Positions 1-5,326 of a DNA stretch of 5,326 nucleotides are shown in pieces. Numbering within the stretch: position 1 is the first letter of the stretch; every line of letters begins with the position of its first letter. Both the position numbers and the translations under genes were made by a program. The stretch covers positions 1 through 5,326 of the forward strand of contig JASLFY010000089.1 in NCBI GenBank assembly GCA_030150425.1. Reading direction: 5' to 3'. Under the pieces are notes generated by a model. The model had not been told where the DNA came from. It saw only the letters and a list, made by a program, of their open reading frames with translations, and made no database searches. The stretch comes from Yimella sp. Lineage in GTDB: Bacteria; Actinomycetota; Actinomycetes; Actinomycetales; Dermatophilaceae.

Positions 1-1
1 C

Positions 2-568
2 GTCCCGGGTCGAGTGGTTCTCAACGACGGTGACATCAGCCGGGCCGTCCGGCGGATCGCGCACGAGATCGTGGAACGCAACAAGGGAGTGGAGGACCTC
101 GTCGTCCTCGGCATTCCCGCCCGCGGTGCCTTCCTGGCCCGCCGGCTGAGCGACGCCCTGGCGGAGATCGAGCACCAGCCGGTCCCGACCGGCACGCTCG
201 ACGTGACGATGTACCGGGACGACCTACGCCGCAACCCCGTTCGTACGGCCGCACCGACCGCGATCCCCGAGTGCGGCGTCGACGACAAGGTCGTCGTCCT
301 GGTCGACGACGTGTTGTTCTCCGGGCGTACGGTCCGGGCCGCGCTGGACGCGCTCGGCGACCTCGGCCGCCCGCGCGCCGTACGCCTGGCGGTGCTGGTC
401 GACCGCGGCCACCGGGAACTGCCGATCCGCGCCGACCACGTCGGCAAGAACCTGCCGACGTCCAGTTCCGAGCGGGTCTACGTCCGACTTGCCGAGAGCG
501 ACCAGGTCACCGACGAGGTGCGGATCGACGCGTCGCGCGAGGAGTCCACCCAGGAGGTCCACCCGTGA
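2..568 (+). CDS. pyrR: PyrR bifunctional pyr operon RNA-binding regulator / uracil phosphoribosyltransferase, 5'-partial
   Basis: PyrR is a cytoplasmic protein of the type I phosphoribosyltransferase fold. It binds pyr leader RNA when UMP is abundant and lowers operon expression; many members also convert uracil plus PRPP to UMP. The frame is open to the left edge. A GTG at 14 would give 184 aa, but residues before it (reading VPGR) continue the frame, and relatives usually have several more residues ahead of the VVLN-like strand, so I treat the gene as truncated at its 5' end. Numbering from that GTG: helix RRIAHEIVERNKG at 13-25, YRDDL at 67-71, the PRPP-binding loop VVVLVDDVLFSGR at 93-105, and the PyrR signature VDRGHRELPIRAD at 129-141 followed by GKNLPTS at 144-150. 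The last dozen residues form an acidic, probably disordered tail. It leads the operon and overlaps pyrB by 4 nt. The regulatory leader it would bind lies upstream of the window. Identity is secure; enzymatic activity is inferred from the family. Confidence 0.95.
   Translation, partial: VPGRVVLNDGDISRAVRRIAHEIVERNKGVEDLVVLGIPARGAFLARRLSDALAEIEHQPVPTGTLDVTMYRDDLRRNPVRTAAPTAIPECGVDDKVVVLVDDVLFSGRTVRAALDALGDLGRPRAVRLAVLVDRGHRELPIRADHVGKNLPTSSSERVYVRLAESDQVTDEVRIDASREESTQEVHP
552..557 (+). promoter_or_regulatory. Shine-Dalgarno site of pyrB
   Basis: AGGAGG lies inside the last pyrR codons, 7 nt before the GTG at 565. This strong match decides the pyrB start: the same frame is open much further upstream, to about 271, but that stretch lies inside pyrR and its translation is Arg/Pro-rich out-of-frame sequence. 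Confidence 0.8.
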
Positions 569-1491
569 AGCACCTGCTGTCCGCCGCCGACCTCACCCGC
601 GACGCCGCGCTCGAACTGCTCGACACCGCCGCCCAGATGCACGACGTGCAGCACCGCGCGGTGAAGAAGCTGCCGGCGCTGCGCGGCCGCACGGTCGTCA
701 ACCTGTTCTTCGAGGACTCCACCCGCACCCGCTCCTCGTTCGAGATCGCCGGCAAATGGCTGTCCGCCGACGTCATCAACATCTCGGCCAAGGGGTCGTC
801 GGTGAGCAAGGGGGAGTCGCTGCGCGACACCGCGCTGACCGTCGCCTCGATGGGCATCGACGGCATGGTCATCCGTCACCACGCCAGCGGTGCGCCCGCC
901 CAGGTCGCGCAGTGGATCGACGCCGGGGTGGTCAACGCCGGTGACGGCACCCACGAGCACCCCACCCAGGCGCTGCTGGACGCGTACACGATGCAGCAGC
1001 GGCTCGGTGACCTCGCCGGCAAGCACGTCGCGATCGTCGGTGACCTGACCCACTCCCGGGTCGTGCGCAGCAACCTGATCCTGCTGCGGACGCTCGGCGC
1101 CTCGGTGACCCTGGTCGCCCCGCCGACCCTGATGCCCAGCGGCATCGGCGTCTGGGCCGCCGCCGACGATTTCGCCCTCTCGCACGACCTGGACGACGTG
1201 CTGCCGCAGGTCGACGCGGTGATGATGCTGCGCGTCCAGAAGGAGCGGATGAGCGGCGGATACTTCCCGACGCCGCGCGAGTACACCGTGCACTACGGCC
1301 TGACCCGCGACCGGCTGAAGCTGCTGCCGGCCGGCGCCGTGATCTGCCACCCGGGACCGATGAACCGGGGCCTGGAGATCACCGCCGACGCCGCCGACGA
1401 GGCGCGTTCGGCGATCCTCGACCAGGTGTCCGCCGGTGTCGCGGTGCGGATGAGCGTTCTCTACCACCTGCTGGGAGGCAGCAATGACTGA
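565..1491 (+). CDS. pyrB: Aspartate carbamoyltransferase catalytic subunit
   Basis: Catalyses carbamoyl phosphate + L-aspartate to N-carbamoyl-L-aspartate + phosphate, the committed step of UMP synthesis, in the cytoplasm. The product is 308 aa, close to the roughly 310 aa of other catalytic chains. Visible motifs: the carbamoyl-phosphate loop FFEDSTRTR at 48-56 (Ser52, Thr53, Arg54, Thr55), the mobile loop GSSVSKGES at 77-85 with Lys82, which reaches a neighbouring subunit's active site in the family, RHH at 104-106, HEHPTQAL at 130-137, HSRVVRS at 163-169, LRVQ at 222-225 for aspartate binding, and HPGPMNRG at 262-269. The N-terminal half is the carbamoyl-phosphate domain and the C-terminal half the aspartate domain. 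The GTG start is in a GTGA overlap with the pyrR stop and has a good ribosome-binding site. No pyrI-type regulatory chain is present in the window, so control is probably at expression through PyrR. Family data suggest a trimer, possibly associating with the type I dihydroorotase encoded next door; that association is inference. Confidence 0.98.
   Translation: MKHLLSAADLTRDAALELLDTAAQMHDVQHRAVKKLPALRGRTVVNLFFEDSTRTRSSFEIAGKWLSADVINISAKGSSVSKGESLRDTALTVASMGIDGMVIRHHASGAPAQVAQWIDAGVVNAGDGTHEHPTQALLDAYTMQQRLGDLAGKHVAIVGDLTHSRVVRSNLILLRTLGASVTLVAPPTLMPSGIGVWAAADDFALSHDLDDVLPQVDAVMMLRVQKERMSGGYFPTPREYTVHYGLTRDRLKLLPAGAVICHPGPMNRGLEITADAADEARSAILDQVSAGVAVRMSVLYHLLGGSND
1473..1478 (+). promoter_or_regulatory. 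Shine-Dalgarno site of pyrC
   Basis: GGGAGG sits within the end of pyrB, 5 nt before the ATG at 1484, and supports that start. Ribosomes finishing pyrB pass directly over it, consistent with translational coupling. Confidence 0.75.
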
Positions 1492-2779
1492 GCAGATCCT
1501 CGTCGAGGGTGCCGACCTCGTCGGCGCCGGACCGACCGACCTGCTGCTGCGCGACGGTGTCGTCGAGCGGGTCGGCAAGAAGCTGAGCGCCCCTGGCGCG
1601 ACGGTCGTCGACGCCGACGGGCTGGTCGCCCTGCCCGGTCTGGTCGACCTGCACACCCACTTGCGCGAGCCCGGCCGCGAGGACGCCGAGACGGTCGCCA
1701 CCGGTTCGGCGGCCGCCGCAGCCGGTGGTTTCACCGCGGTCCTGGCGATGGCGAACACCAACCCGGTCACCGACACCGCCGAGGCCGCCCGGCACGTGCT
1801 CGAACTGGGCAAGCGGGCCGGGCTGGTCGATGTCCAGCCGGTCGGCGCCGTCACCAAGGGGCTCGCCGGTGAGGAACTGGCCGAACTCGGACTGATGGCT
1901 CGCAGCGAGGCCCGGGTCCGCGTCTTCTCCGACGACGGCAAGTGCGTCCACGACGCCCGCCTGATGCGCCGCGCGCTGGAGTACATCCGCACGTTCGACG
2001 GCGTCATCTCCCAGCACTCCCAGGACCCGCGGCTCGCAGACGGCCAGGCGTGCTGCCACGAGGGCGAACTGTCCGGCCGACTCGGACTACCGGGCTGGCC
2101 GACCGTCGCCGAGGAGGTCGTCGTCGCCCGCGACATCGCGCTGGCCCGCCACACCAACTCGCGGGTCCACGTCGCCCACGTCTCGACCGCCGGATCCGTC
2201 GAGCTGATCCGGCAGGCCAAGGCCGACGGCGTACGGATCACCGCCGAGGTCACCCCGCACCACCTGCTGCTGACCACCGACCTGGTCGCCGGCTACGACC
2301 CCACCTTCAAGGTGAACCCGCCGCTGCGCCCGGACGACCACGTCGAGGCACTGCGTACGGCGCTCGCCGACGGCACGATCGACGCGGTCGCGACCGACCA
2401 CGCCCCGCACGCGCGGCACGACAAGGAGCACGCCTTCGCCGAGGCCGCGTTCGGGATGCTCGGCCTGGAGCAGGCGCTGCAGGTCGTCCACACCGTGATG
2501 GTCGAGCCCGGCCTGCTCGACTGGGCCGGCGTCGCCGAGCGGATGTCGTACGCCCCGGCGCGCATCGCTGGACTGGAGCAGCAGGGCCGCCGGCTCGAGG
2601 CCGGTGCCCCCGCGAACCTCACCCTCTTCGACCCGGCCGCCCGGGTCACCGTCGACGCGGCCGACTCCCAGTCGCTGTCGCGCAACAACCCCTGGCACGG
2701 CCGCACCCTCTCCGGTGCCGTCGTCGCCACCTTCCTGCGTGGTCGGGCCACCGTGCTCGACGGAAAGGTTCAACAGTGA
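1484..2779 (+). CDS. pyrC: Dihydroorotase, type I (class I PyrC)
   Basis: Zinc-dependent amidohydrolase that reversibly cyclises N-carbamoyl-L-aspartate to L-dihydroorotate. At 431 aa it matches the long bacterial type I class rather than the roughly 350 aa E. coli-type enzyme. Order: a small N-terminal beta-sandwich segment (about 1-50), the TIM barrel opening with DLHTHLREPG at 55-64 (metal ligands His57 and His59, substrate-binding Arg61), NTNP at 91-94, FSDDG at 148-152 (the Asp that replaces the carboxylated Lys of type II enzymes), QHSQD at 177-181 (ligand His178), HVAHVSTAGS at 229-238 (ligand His232), TPHH at 257-260, and ATDHAPH at 303-309 (catalytic Asp305). A C-terminal segment (about 375-431) completes the sandwich domain, ending in GRTLSG and FLRGRATV motifs usual for this family. 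All expected catalytic residues are present, so it should be active rather than a non-catalytic DHOase homologue. The ATG overlaps the pyrB end by 8 nt; the stop overlaps the carA start by 4 nt. Confidence 0.98.
   Translation: MTEQILVEGADLVGAGPTDLLLRDGVVERVGKKLSAPGATVVDADGLVALPGLVDLHTHLREPGREDAETVATGSAAAAAGGFTAVLAMANTNPVTDTAEAARHVLELGKRAGLVDVQPVGAVTKGLAGEELAELGLMARSEARVRVFSDDGKCVHDARLMRRALEYIRTFDGVISQHSQDPRLADGQACCHEGELSGRLGLPGWPTVAEEVVVARDIALARHTNSRVHVAHVSTAGSVELIRQAKADGVRITAEVTPHHLLLTTDLVAGYDPTFKVNPPLRPDDHVEALRTALADGTIDAVATDHAPHARHDKEHAFAEAAFGMLGLEQALQVVHTVMVEPGLLDWAGVAERMSYAPARIAGLEQQGRRLEAGAPANLTLFDPAARVTVDAADSQSLSRNNPWHGRTLSGAVVATFLRGRATVLDGKVQQ
2762..2768 (+). promoter_or_regulatory. 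Shine-Dalgarno site favouring the carA GTG at 2776
   Basis: GGAAAGG in the last codons of pyrC ends 7 nt before the GTG at 2776. It is a better match than anything before the in-frame alternatives: GTG 2788 has no purine-rich site at the right distance, and GTG 2842 has only a weak GAGAG at 2831-2835. This favours the long CarA form, with the alternative discussed under the carA gene. Confidence 0.6.
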
Positions 2780-3963
2780 ACCCGAACGTGAACTCCGTTC
2801 AGAACCGGCCGAATTCGCCGCTCGCACAGCGAGAGCCGGCGGTGCTGGTGCTGGAGGACGGCACCAGCATGCACGGCGAGGCGTACGGCGCCGTCGGCAC
2901 GACCTTCGGCGAGGCGGTGTTCTCCACCGGCATGACCGGCTACCAGGAGACGCTCACCGACCCCAGCTACCACCGCCAGGTGGTGGTGATGACCGCCCCG
3001 CACGTCGGCAACACCGGCATGAACGACGAGGACGCCGAGTCCCGCCGCATCTGGGTCAGCGGCTACGTCGTGCGTGACCCCGCGCTGCGCCCGTCCAACT
3101 GGCGCAGCCGACGCACCCTCGAGGACGACCTGCGCGAGCAGCAGGTGGTCGGCATCTGCGGCATCGACACCCGCGCCCTGACCCGCCACCTGCGTGAGCG
3201 CGGTGCGATGCGGGTCGGCATCTTCTCCGGCGCCGACGCCACCGCGGGCGACCTGGTGGCGAAGGTGCAGGACCAGCCGGCGATGGCCGGCGCGGAACTC
3301 GCGTCCGAGGTCTCCACCGACGAGGCGTACGTCGTCCCGGCGCAGGGGGAGAAGCGGTTCACCGTGGCCGCCCTCGACCTGGGCATCAAGGCGATGACTC
3401 CGGAGCTGATGGCCCGCCACGGCATCGAGGTCCACGTGTTGCCAGCCGGCAGTTCGTACGACGACATCCGGGCCGTCGCGCCCGACGGCGTCTTCTTCTC
3501 CAACGGACCCGGCGACCCGGCGACCGCGCCGCAGGTCGAGGTGCTGCAGCAGGTGCTGCGCGACAAGGTGCCGTTCTTCGGGATCTGCTTCGGCAACCAG
3601 CTGCTCGGCCGCGCACTCGGCTTCGGCACCTACAAGCTGAAGTACGGCCACCGCGGGGTCAACCAGCCGGTCATCGACCGCGGCACCGGCAAGGTGGAGA
3701 TCACCGCCCACAACCACGGCTTCGCGGTGGACGCGCCGCTTGACGGTTCCGTCGAGGCGCCCGCCGGCGCCGAGTTCGGCCGCGTACGCGTGTCCCACGT
3801 CTGCCTGAACGACGACGTCGTGGAGGGGCTGGAATGCCTCGACCTGCCGGCGTTCAGCGTGCAGTACCACCCCGAGGCGGCCGCCGGACCGCACGACGCC
3901 GGCTACCTCTTCGACCGCTTCGTCGAACTCCTCGAGACCAACCAGAAGGCAGGGAACAACTGA
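2776..3963 (+). CDS. carA: Carbamoyl-phosphate synthase small (glutamine amidotransferase) subunit
   Basis: Hydrolyses glutamine and passes ammonia through an internal tunnel to CarB for carbamoyl-phosphate synthesis, which feeds both pyrimidines and arginine. The product is 395 aa from the GTG at 2776. Residues 1-22 are a polar Asn/Pro/Gln-rich extension; the conserved CPSase small-chain domain begins at VLVLEDGTSMHGEAYG (23-38), continues through FGEAVFSTGMTGYQE (44-58) and GICGIDTRALTRHLR (126-140), and the class I glutaminase domain starts near residue 195. The triad is visible as Cys271 (GICFGNQ 269-275), His365 and Glu367 (QYHPEA 363-368); the oxyanion-side SNGPGDP is at 242-248 and AHNHGFA at 311-317. 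Asn274 occupies the place of His272 in E. coli CarA; from memory this GNQ form is usual in actinobacteria. Start choice is uncertain: GTG 2842 would give 373 aa, nearer the common length, but lacks a strong ribosome-binding site. Follows pyrC by a GTGA overlap and overlaps carB by 1 nt. Confidence 0.97.
   Translation: MNPNVNSVQNRPNSPLAQREPAVLVLEDGTSMHGEAYGAVGTTFGEAVFSTGMTGYQETLTDPSYHRQVVVMTAPHVGNTGMNDEDAESRRIWVSGYVVRDPALRPSNWRSRRTLEDDLREQQVVGICGIDTRALTRHLRERGAMRVGIFSGADATAGDLVAKVQDQPAMAGAELASEVSTDEAYVVPAQGEKRFTVAALDLGIKAMTPELMARHGIEVHVLPAGSSYDDIRAVAPDGVFFSNGPGDPATAPQVEVLQQVLRDKVPFFGICFGNQLLGRALGFGTYKLKYGHRGVNQPVIDRGTGKVEITAHNHGFAVDAPLDGSVEAPAGAEFGRVRVSHVCLNDDVVEGLECLDLPAFSVQYHPEAAAGPHDAGYLFDRFVELLETNQKAGNN
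2816..2841 (+). other. Possible stem-loop at the 5' end of carA
   Basis: CTCGC at 2821-2825 pairs with GCGAG at 2829-2833 around an ACA loop. CGCCG at 2816-2820 can then pair with CGGCG at 2837-2841, leaving a 3-nt bulge at 2834-2836. The stem ends immediately before the in-frame GTG at 2842. A competing pairing of CCGGC (2805-2809) with GCCGG (2835-2839) is also possible. Pairings of this length arise readily by chance in GC-rich coding DNA, there is no U-tract, and I do not call it a terminator. A role in carA translation is speculative. Confidence 0.2.
3951..3955 (+). promoter_or_regulatory. Shine-Dalgarno site of carB
   Basis: AGGGA at the end of carA lies 7 nt before the ATG at 3963; an AGAAGG slightly further upstream (3944-3949) adds purine content. 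Together with the TGATG stop/start overlap it supports the ATG as the carB start. Confidence 0.6.
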
Positions 3964-5326
3964 TGCCGCGCAATCCGGACCTGAAGTCCGTCCTGGTGAT
4001 CGGCTCCGGCCCGATCGTCATCGGTCAGGCCTGCGAGTTCGACTATTCCGGCACCCAGGCGTGCCGGGTGCTGCGCGAGGAGGGCCTGCGGGTCATCCTG
4101 GTCAACTCCAACCCGGCCACGATCATGACCGACCCGGAGTTCGCCGACGCGACGTACGTCGAGCCGATCACCCCCGAGGTCGTCGAGGCGATCATCGCCA
4201 AGGAGCGCCCCGACGCGGTGCTGGCCACCCTCGGCGGCCAGACCGCGCTGAACACGGCGATCGCGCTGCACGAGCGCGGGGTGCTGACCAAGTACGACTG
4301 CCCGCTCATCGGCGCGAACGTCGAGGCGATCGAACTGGGCGAGGACCGGGAGCGGTTCAAGGGCGTCGTCGAGCGCTGCGGCGCCGAGTCGGCCAAGTCC
4401 ACGATCTGCCACTCGATGGACGAATGTCTTTCCGCGGCAGAGGAACTCGGCTACCCGGTGGTCGTACGCCCGTCGTTCACCATGGGTGGTCTCGGTTCCG
4501 GCTTCGCCTACGACGAGGCTGACCTGCGCCGCATCGCGGGCGCCGGTCTGCAGTACAGCCCGACCACCGAGGTGCTGCTGGAGGAGTCGATCCTCGGGTG
4601 GAAGGAGTACGAGCTCGAGGTGATGCGCGACCACGCCGACAACGTGGTGGTCGTCTGCTCCATCGAGAACTTCGACCCGATGGGCGTCCACACCGGTGAC
4701 TCGATCACCGTCGCCCCCGCGCTGACGCTGACCGACCGCGAGTACCAGCGGATGCGCGACGTGGGCATCGCGGTCATCCGCGAGGTCGGCGTCGACACCG
4801 GCGGCTGCAACATCCAGTTCGCGATCAACCCCGAGGACGGTCGGATGATCGTCATCGAGATGAACCCGCGCGTCTCGCGCTCCTCGGCGCTCGCCTCGAA
4901 GGCGACCGGCTTCCCGATCGCGAAGATCGCGGCGAAGATGGCGATCGGCTACACCCTCGACGAGGTGCCCAACGACATCACCCGCGAGACCCCGGCCAGC
5001 TTCGAGCCGACGCTCGACTACGTCGTGGTGAAGGTGCCGCGGTTCGCCTTCGAGAAGTTCCCGGCCGCGGACCCGACGCTGACCACCACGATGAAGTCGG
5101 TCGGCGAGGCGATGGCGCTGGGCCGCAACTTCACCGAGGCGCTGCAGAAGGCGCTGCGCTCGATGGAGCGCAAGGAGTCGACCTTCCACTGGCGCAAGGA
5201 CATCGCGCCGACCCCGGAGGCGGGGCGCGCGCTGCTGGAGCAGGCCAAGACCCCGACCGACGGTCGGATCGTGCTGGTGCAGCAGGCGCTGCGCTCGGGT
5301 CTGTCGGTCGAGGAGGTCCACGAGGC
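3963..5326 (+). CDS. carB: Carbamoyl-phosphate synthase large subunit, 3'-partial
   Basis: Synthetase subunit that uses two ATP to build carbamoyl phosphate from bicarbonate and the ammonia delivered by CarA. The window holds 454 codons with no stop; family members have about 1,070-1,110 residues, so the carbamate-phosphorylating half and the allosteric domain are missing because of the window edge, not a break. Residues 1 to about 403 form the carboxyphosphate synthetic domain: pre-ATP-grasp start VLVIGSGPIVIGQACEFDYS (10-29), NSNPATIMTD (48-57), LGGQTALN (90-97), then the ATP-grasp. Positions match E. coli CarB without gaps: Arg129, Arg169 (VVRPSFTMGGLGSG 167-180), Glu215 (WKEYELEV), His243 (GVHTGDS), Gln285 (NIQFA), Glu299 and Asn301 (EMNPRVSRSSALASKATG 299-316). 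From about 404 onward the oligomerisation domain begins. The ATG overlaps the carA stop by 1 nt (TGATG), fitting 1:1 synthesis of the two subunits. Confidence 0.97.
   Translation, partial: MPRNPDLKSVLVIGSGPIVIGQACEFDYSGTQACRVLREEGLRVILVNSNPATIMTDPEFADATYVEPITPEVVEAIIAKERPDAVLATLGGQTALNTAIALHERGVLTKYDCPLIGANVEAIELGEDRERFKGVVERCGAESAKSTICHSMDECLSAAEELGYPVVVRPSFTMGGLGSGFAYDEADLRRIAGAGLQYSPTTEVLLEESILGWKEYELEVMRDHADNVVVVCSIENFDPMGVHTGDSITVAPALTLTDREYQRMRDVGIAVIREVGVDTGGCNIQFAINPEDGRMIVIEMNPRVSRSSALASKATGFPIAKIAAKMAIGYTLDEVPNDITRETPASFEPTLDYVVVKVPRFAFEKFPAADPTLTTTMKSVGEAMALGRNFTEALQKALRSMERKESTFHWRKDIAPTPEAGRALLEQAKTPTDGRIVLVQQALRSGLSVEEVHE

Noticed and set aside
271..564. Upstream extension of the pyrB frame
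   Set aside because: It overlaps the conserved core of pyrR in another frame, is Arg/Pro-rich and has no homology; the GTG at 565 has a strong ribosome-binding site and gives the normal PyrB length.
478..2277. Long open frame on the minus strand, about 599 codons, antisense to pyrB and pyrC
   Set aside because: It lies opposite two genes with complete conserved motifs, and its translation is low-complexity Arg/Ser/Val-rich with no recognisable domain. Long antisense frames are expected where third codon positions are nearly all G or C.
1942..2775. Upstream extension of the carA frame through pyrC
   Set aside because: Arg/Pro/Ala-rich out-of-frame reading of pyrC. The conserved CarA sequence begins only after 2776.
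2770..3894. Minus-strand open frame of about 374 codons antisense to carA
   Set aside because: Shadow of carA for the same reason: no motif, biased composition, and full conservation on the sense strand.
4419..4440. Short run of codons ending in A or T (GAA, TGT, CTT, GCA) in carB
   Set aside because: Only a few codons, in a variable surface segment between conserved motifs; too short to indicate gene transfer or a regulatory element.
5309..5317. GAGGAGGT-like sequence near the right edge
   Set aside because: It encodes the conserved VEEV stretch inside carB, and no start codon is visible behind it before the window ends.
3903..5321. Long minus-strand open frame, about 472 codons, antisense to carB
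   Set aside because: Its composition (Arg, Leu, Asp, Val and His repeats) mirrors the carB codons, no family motif is visible, and carB on the + strand matches E. coli catalytic positions exactly.

Overview
The window is one uninterrupted stretch of a de novo pyrimidine (UMP) biosynthesis operon from a high-GC Gram-positive bacterium (Actinomycetota). The actinobacterial assignment rests on strongly G/C-biased third codon positions, GTG starts, actinobacterial-type protein sequences (for example GICFGNQ in CarA) and the gene order pyrR-pyrB-pyrC-carA-carB. I cannot name the genus from sequence alone.

Layout, all on the + strand: the 3' part of pyrR (regulator, 5' end cut by the window), complete pyrB (aspartate carbamoyltransferase), complete pyrC (type I dihydroorotase), complete carA (glutaminase subunit of carbamoyl-phosphate synthetase) and the 5' part of carB (synthetase subunit, cut after 454 codons of roughly 1,070-1,110 expected). 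Every junction is a stop/start overlap: 4 nt pyrR/pyrB, 8 nt pyrB/pyrC, 4 nt pyrC/carA, 1 nt carA/carB. There is no intergenic DNA, and no RNA gene, mobile element, CRISPR array or terminator was seen.

Together, CarA and CarB make carbamoyl phosphate from glutamine, bicarbonate and ATP. PyrB condenses it with aspartate, and PyrC cyclises the carbamoyl aspartate to dihydroorotate. PyrR senses uridine nucleotides and would control the unit through the leader RNA upstream of pyrR, which is outside the window. The later steps (pyrD, pyrF) are expected downstream of carB but cannot be seen.

I found no previously undescribed system. The points worth a second look are modest: carA directly follows pyrC, without the small gene that lies between them in Mycobacterium and Streptomyces; CarA has an unusual polar N-terminal extension whose coding sequence looks less codon-biased and can form a hairpin just before an alternative start; and PyrR differs at one residue linked to RNA binding in Bacillus.
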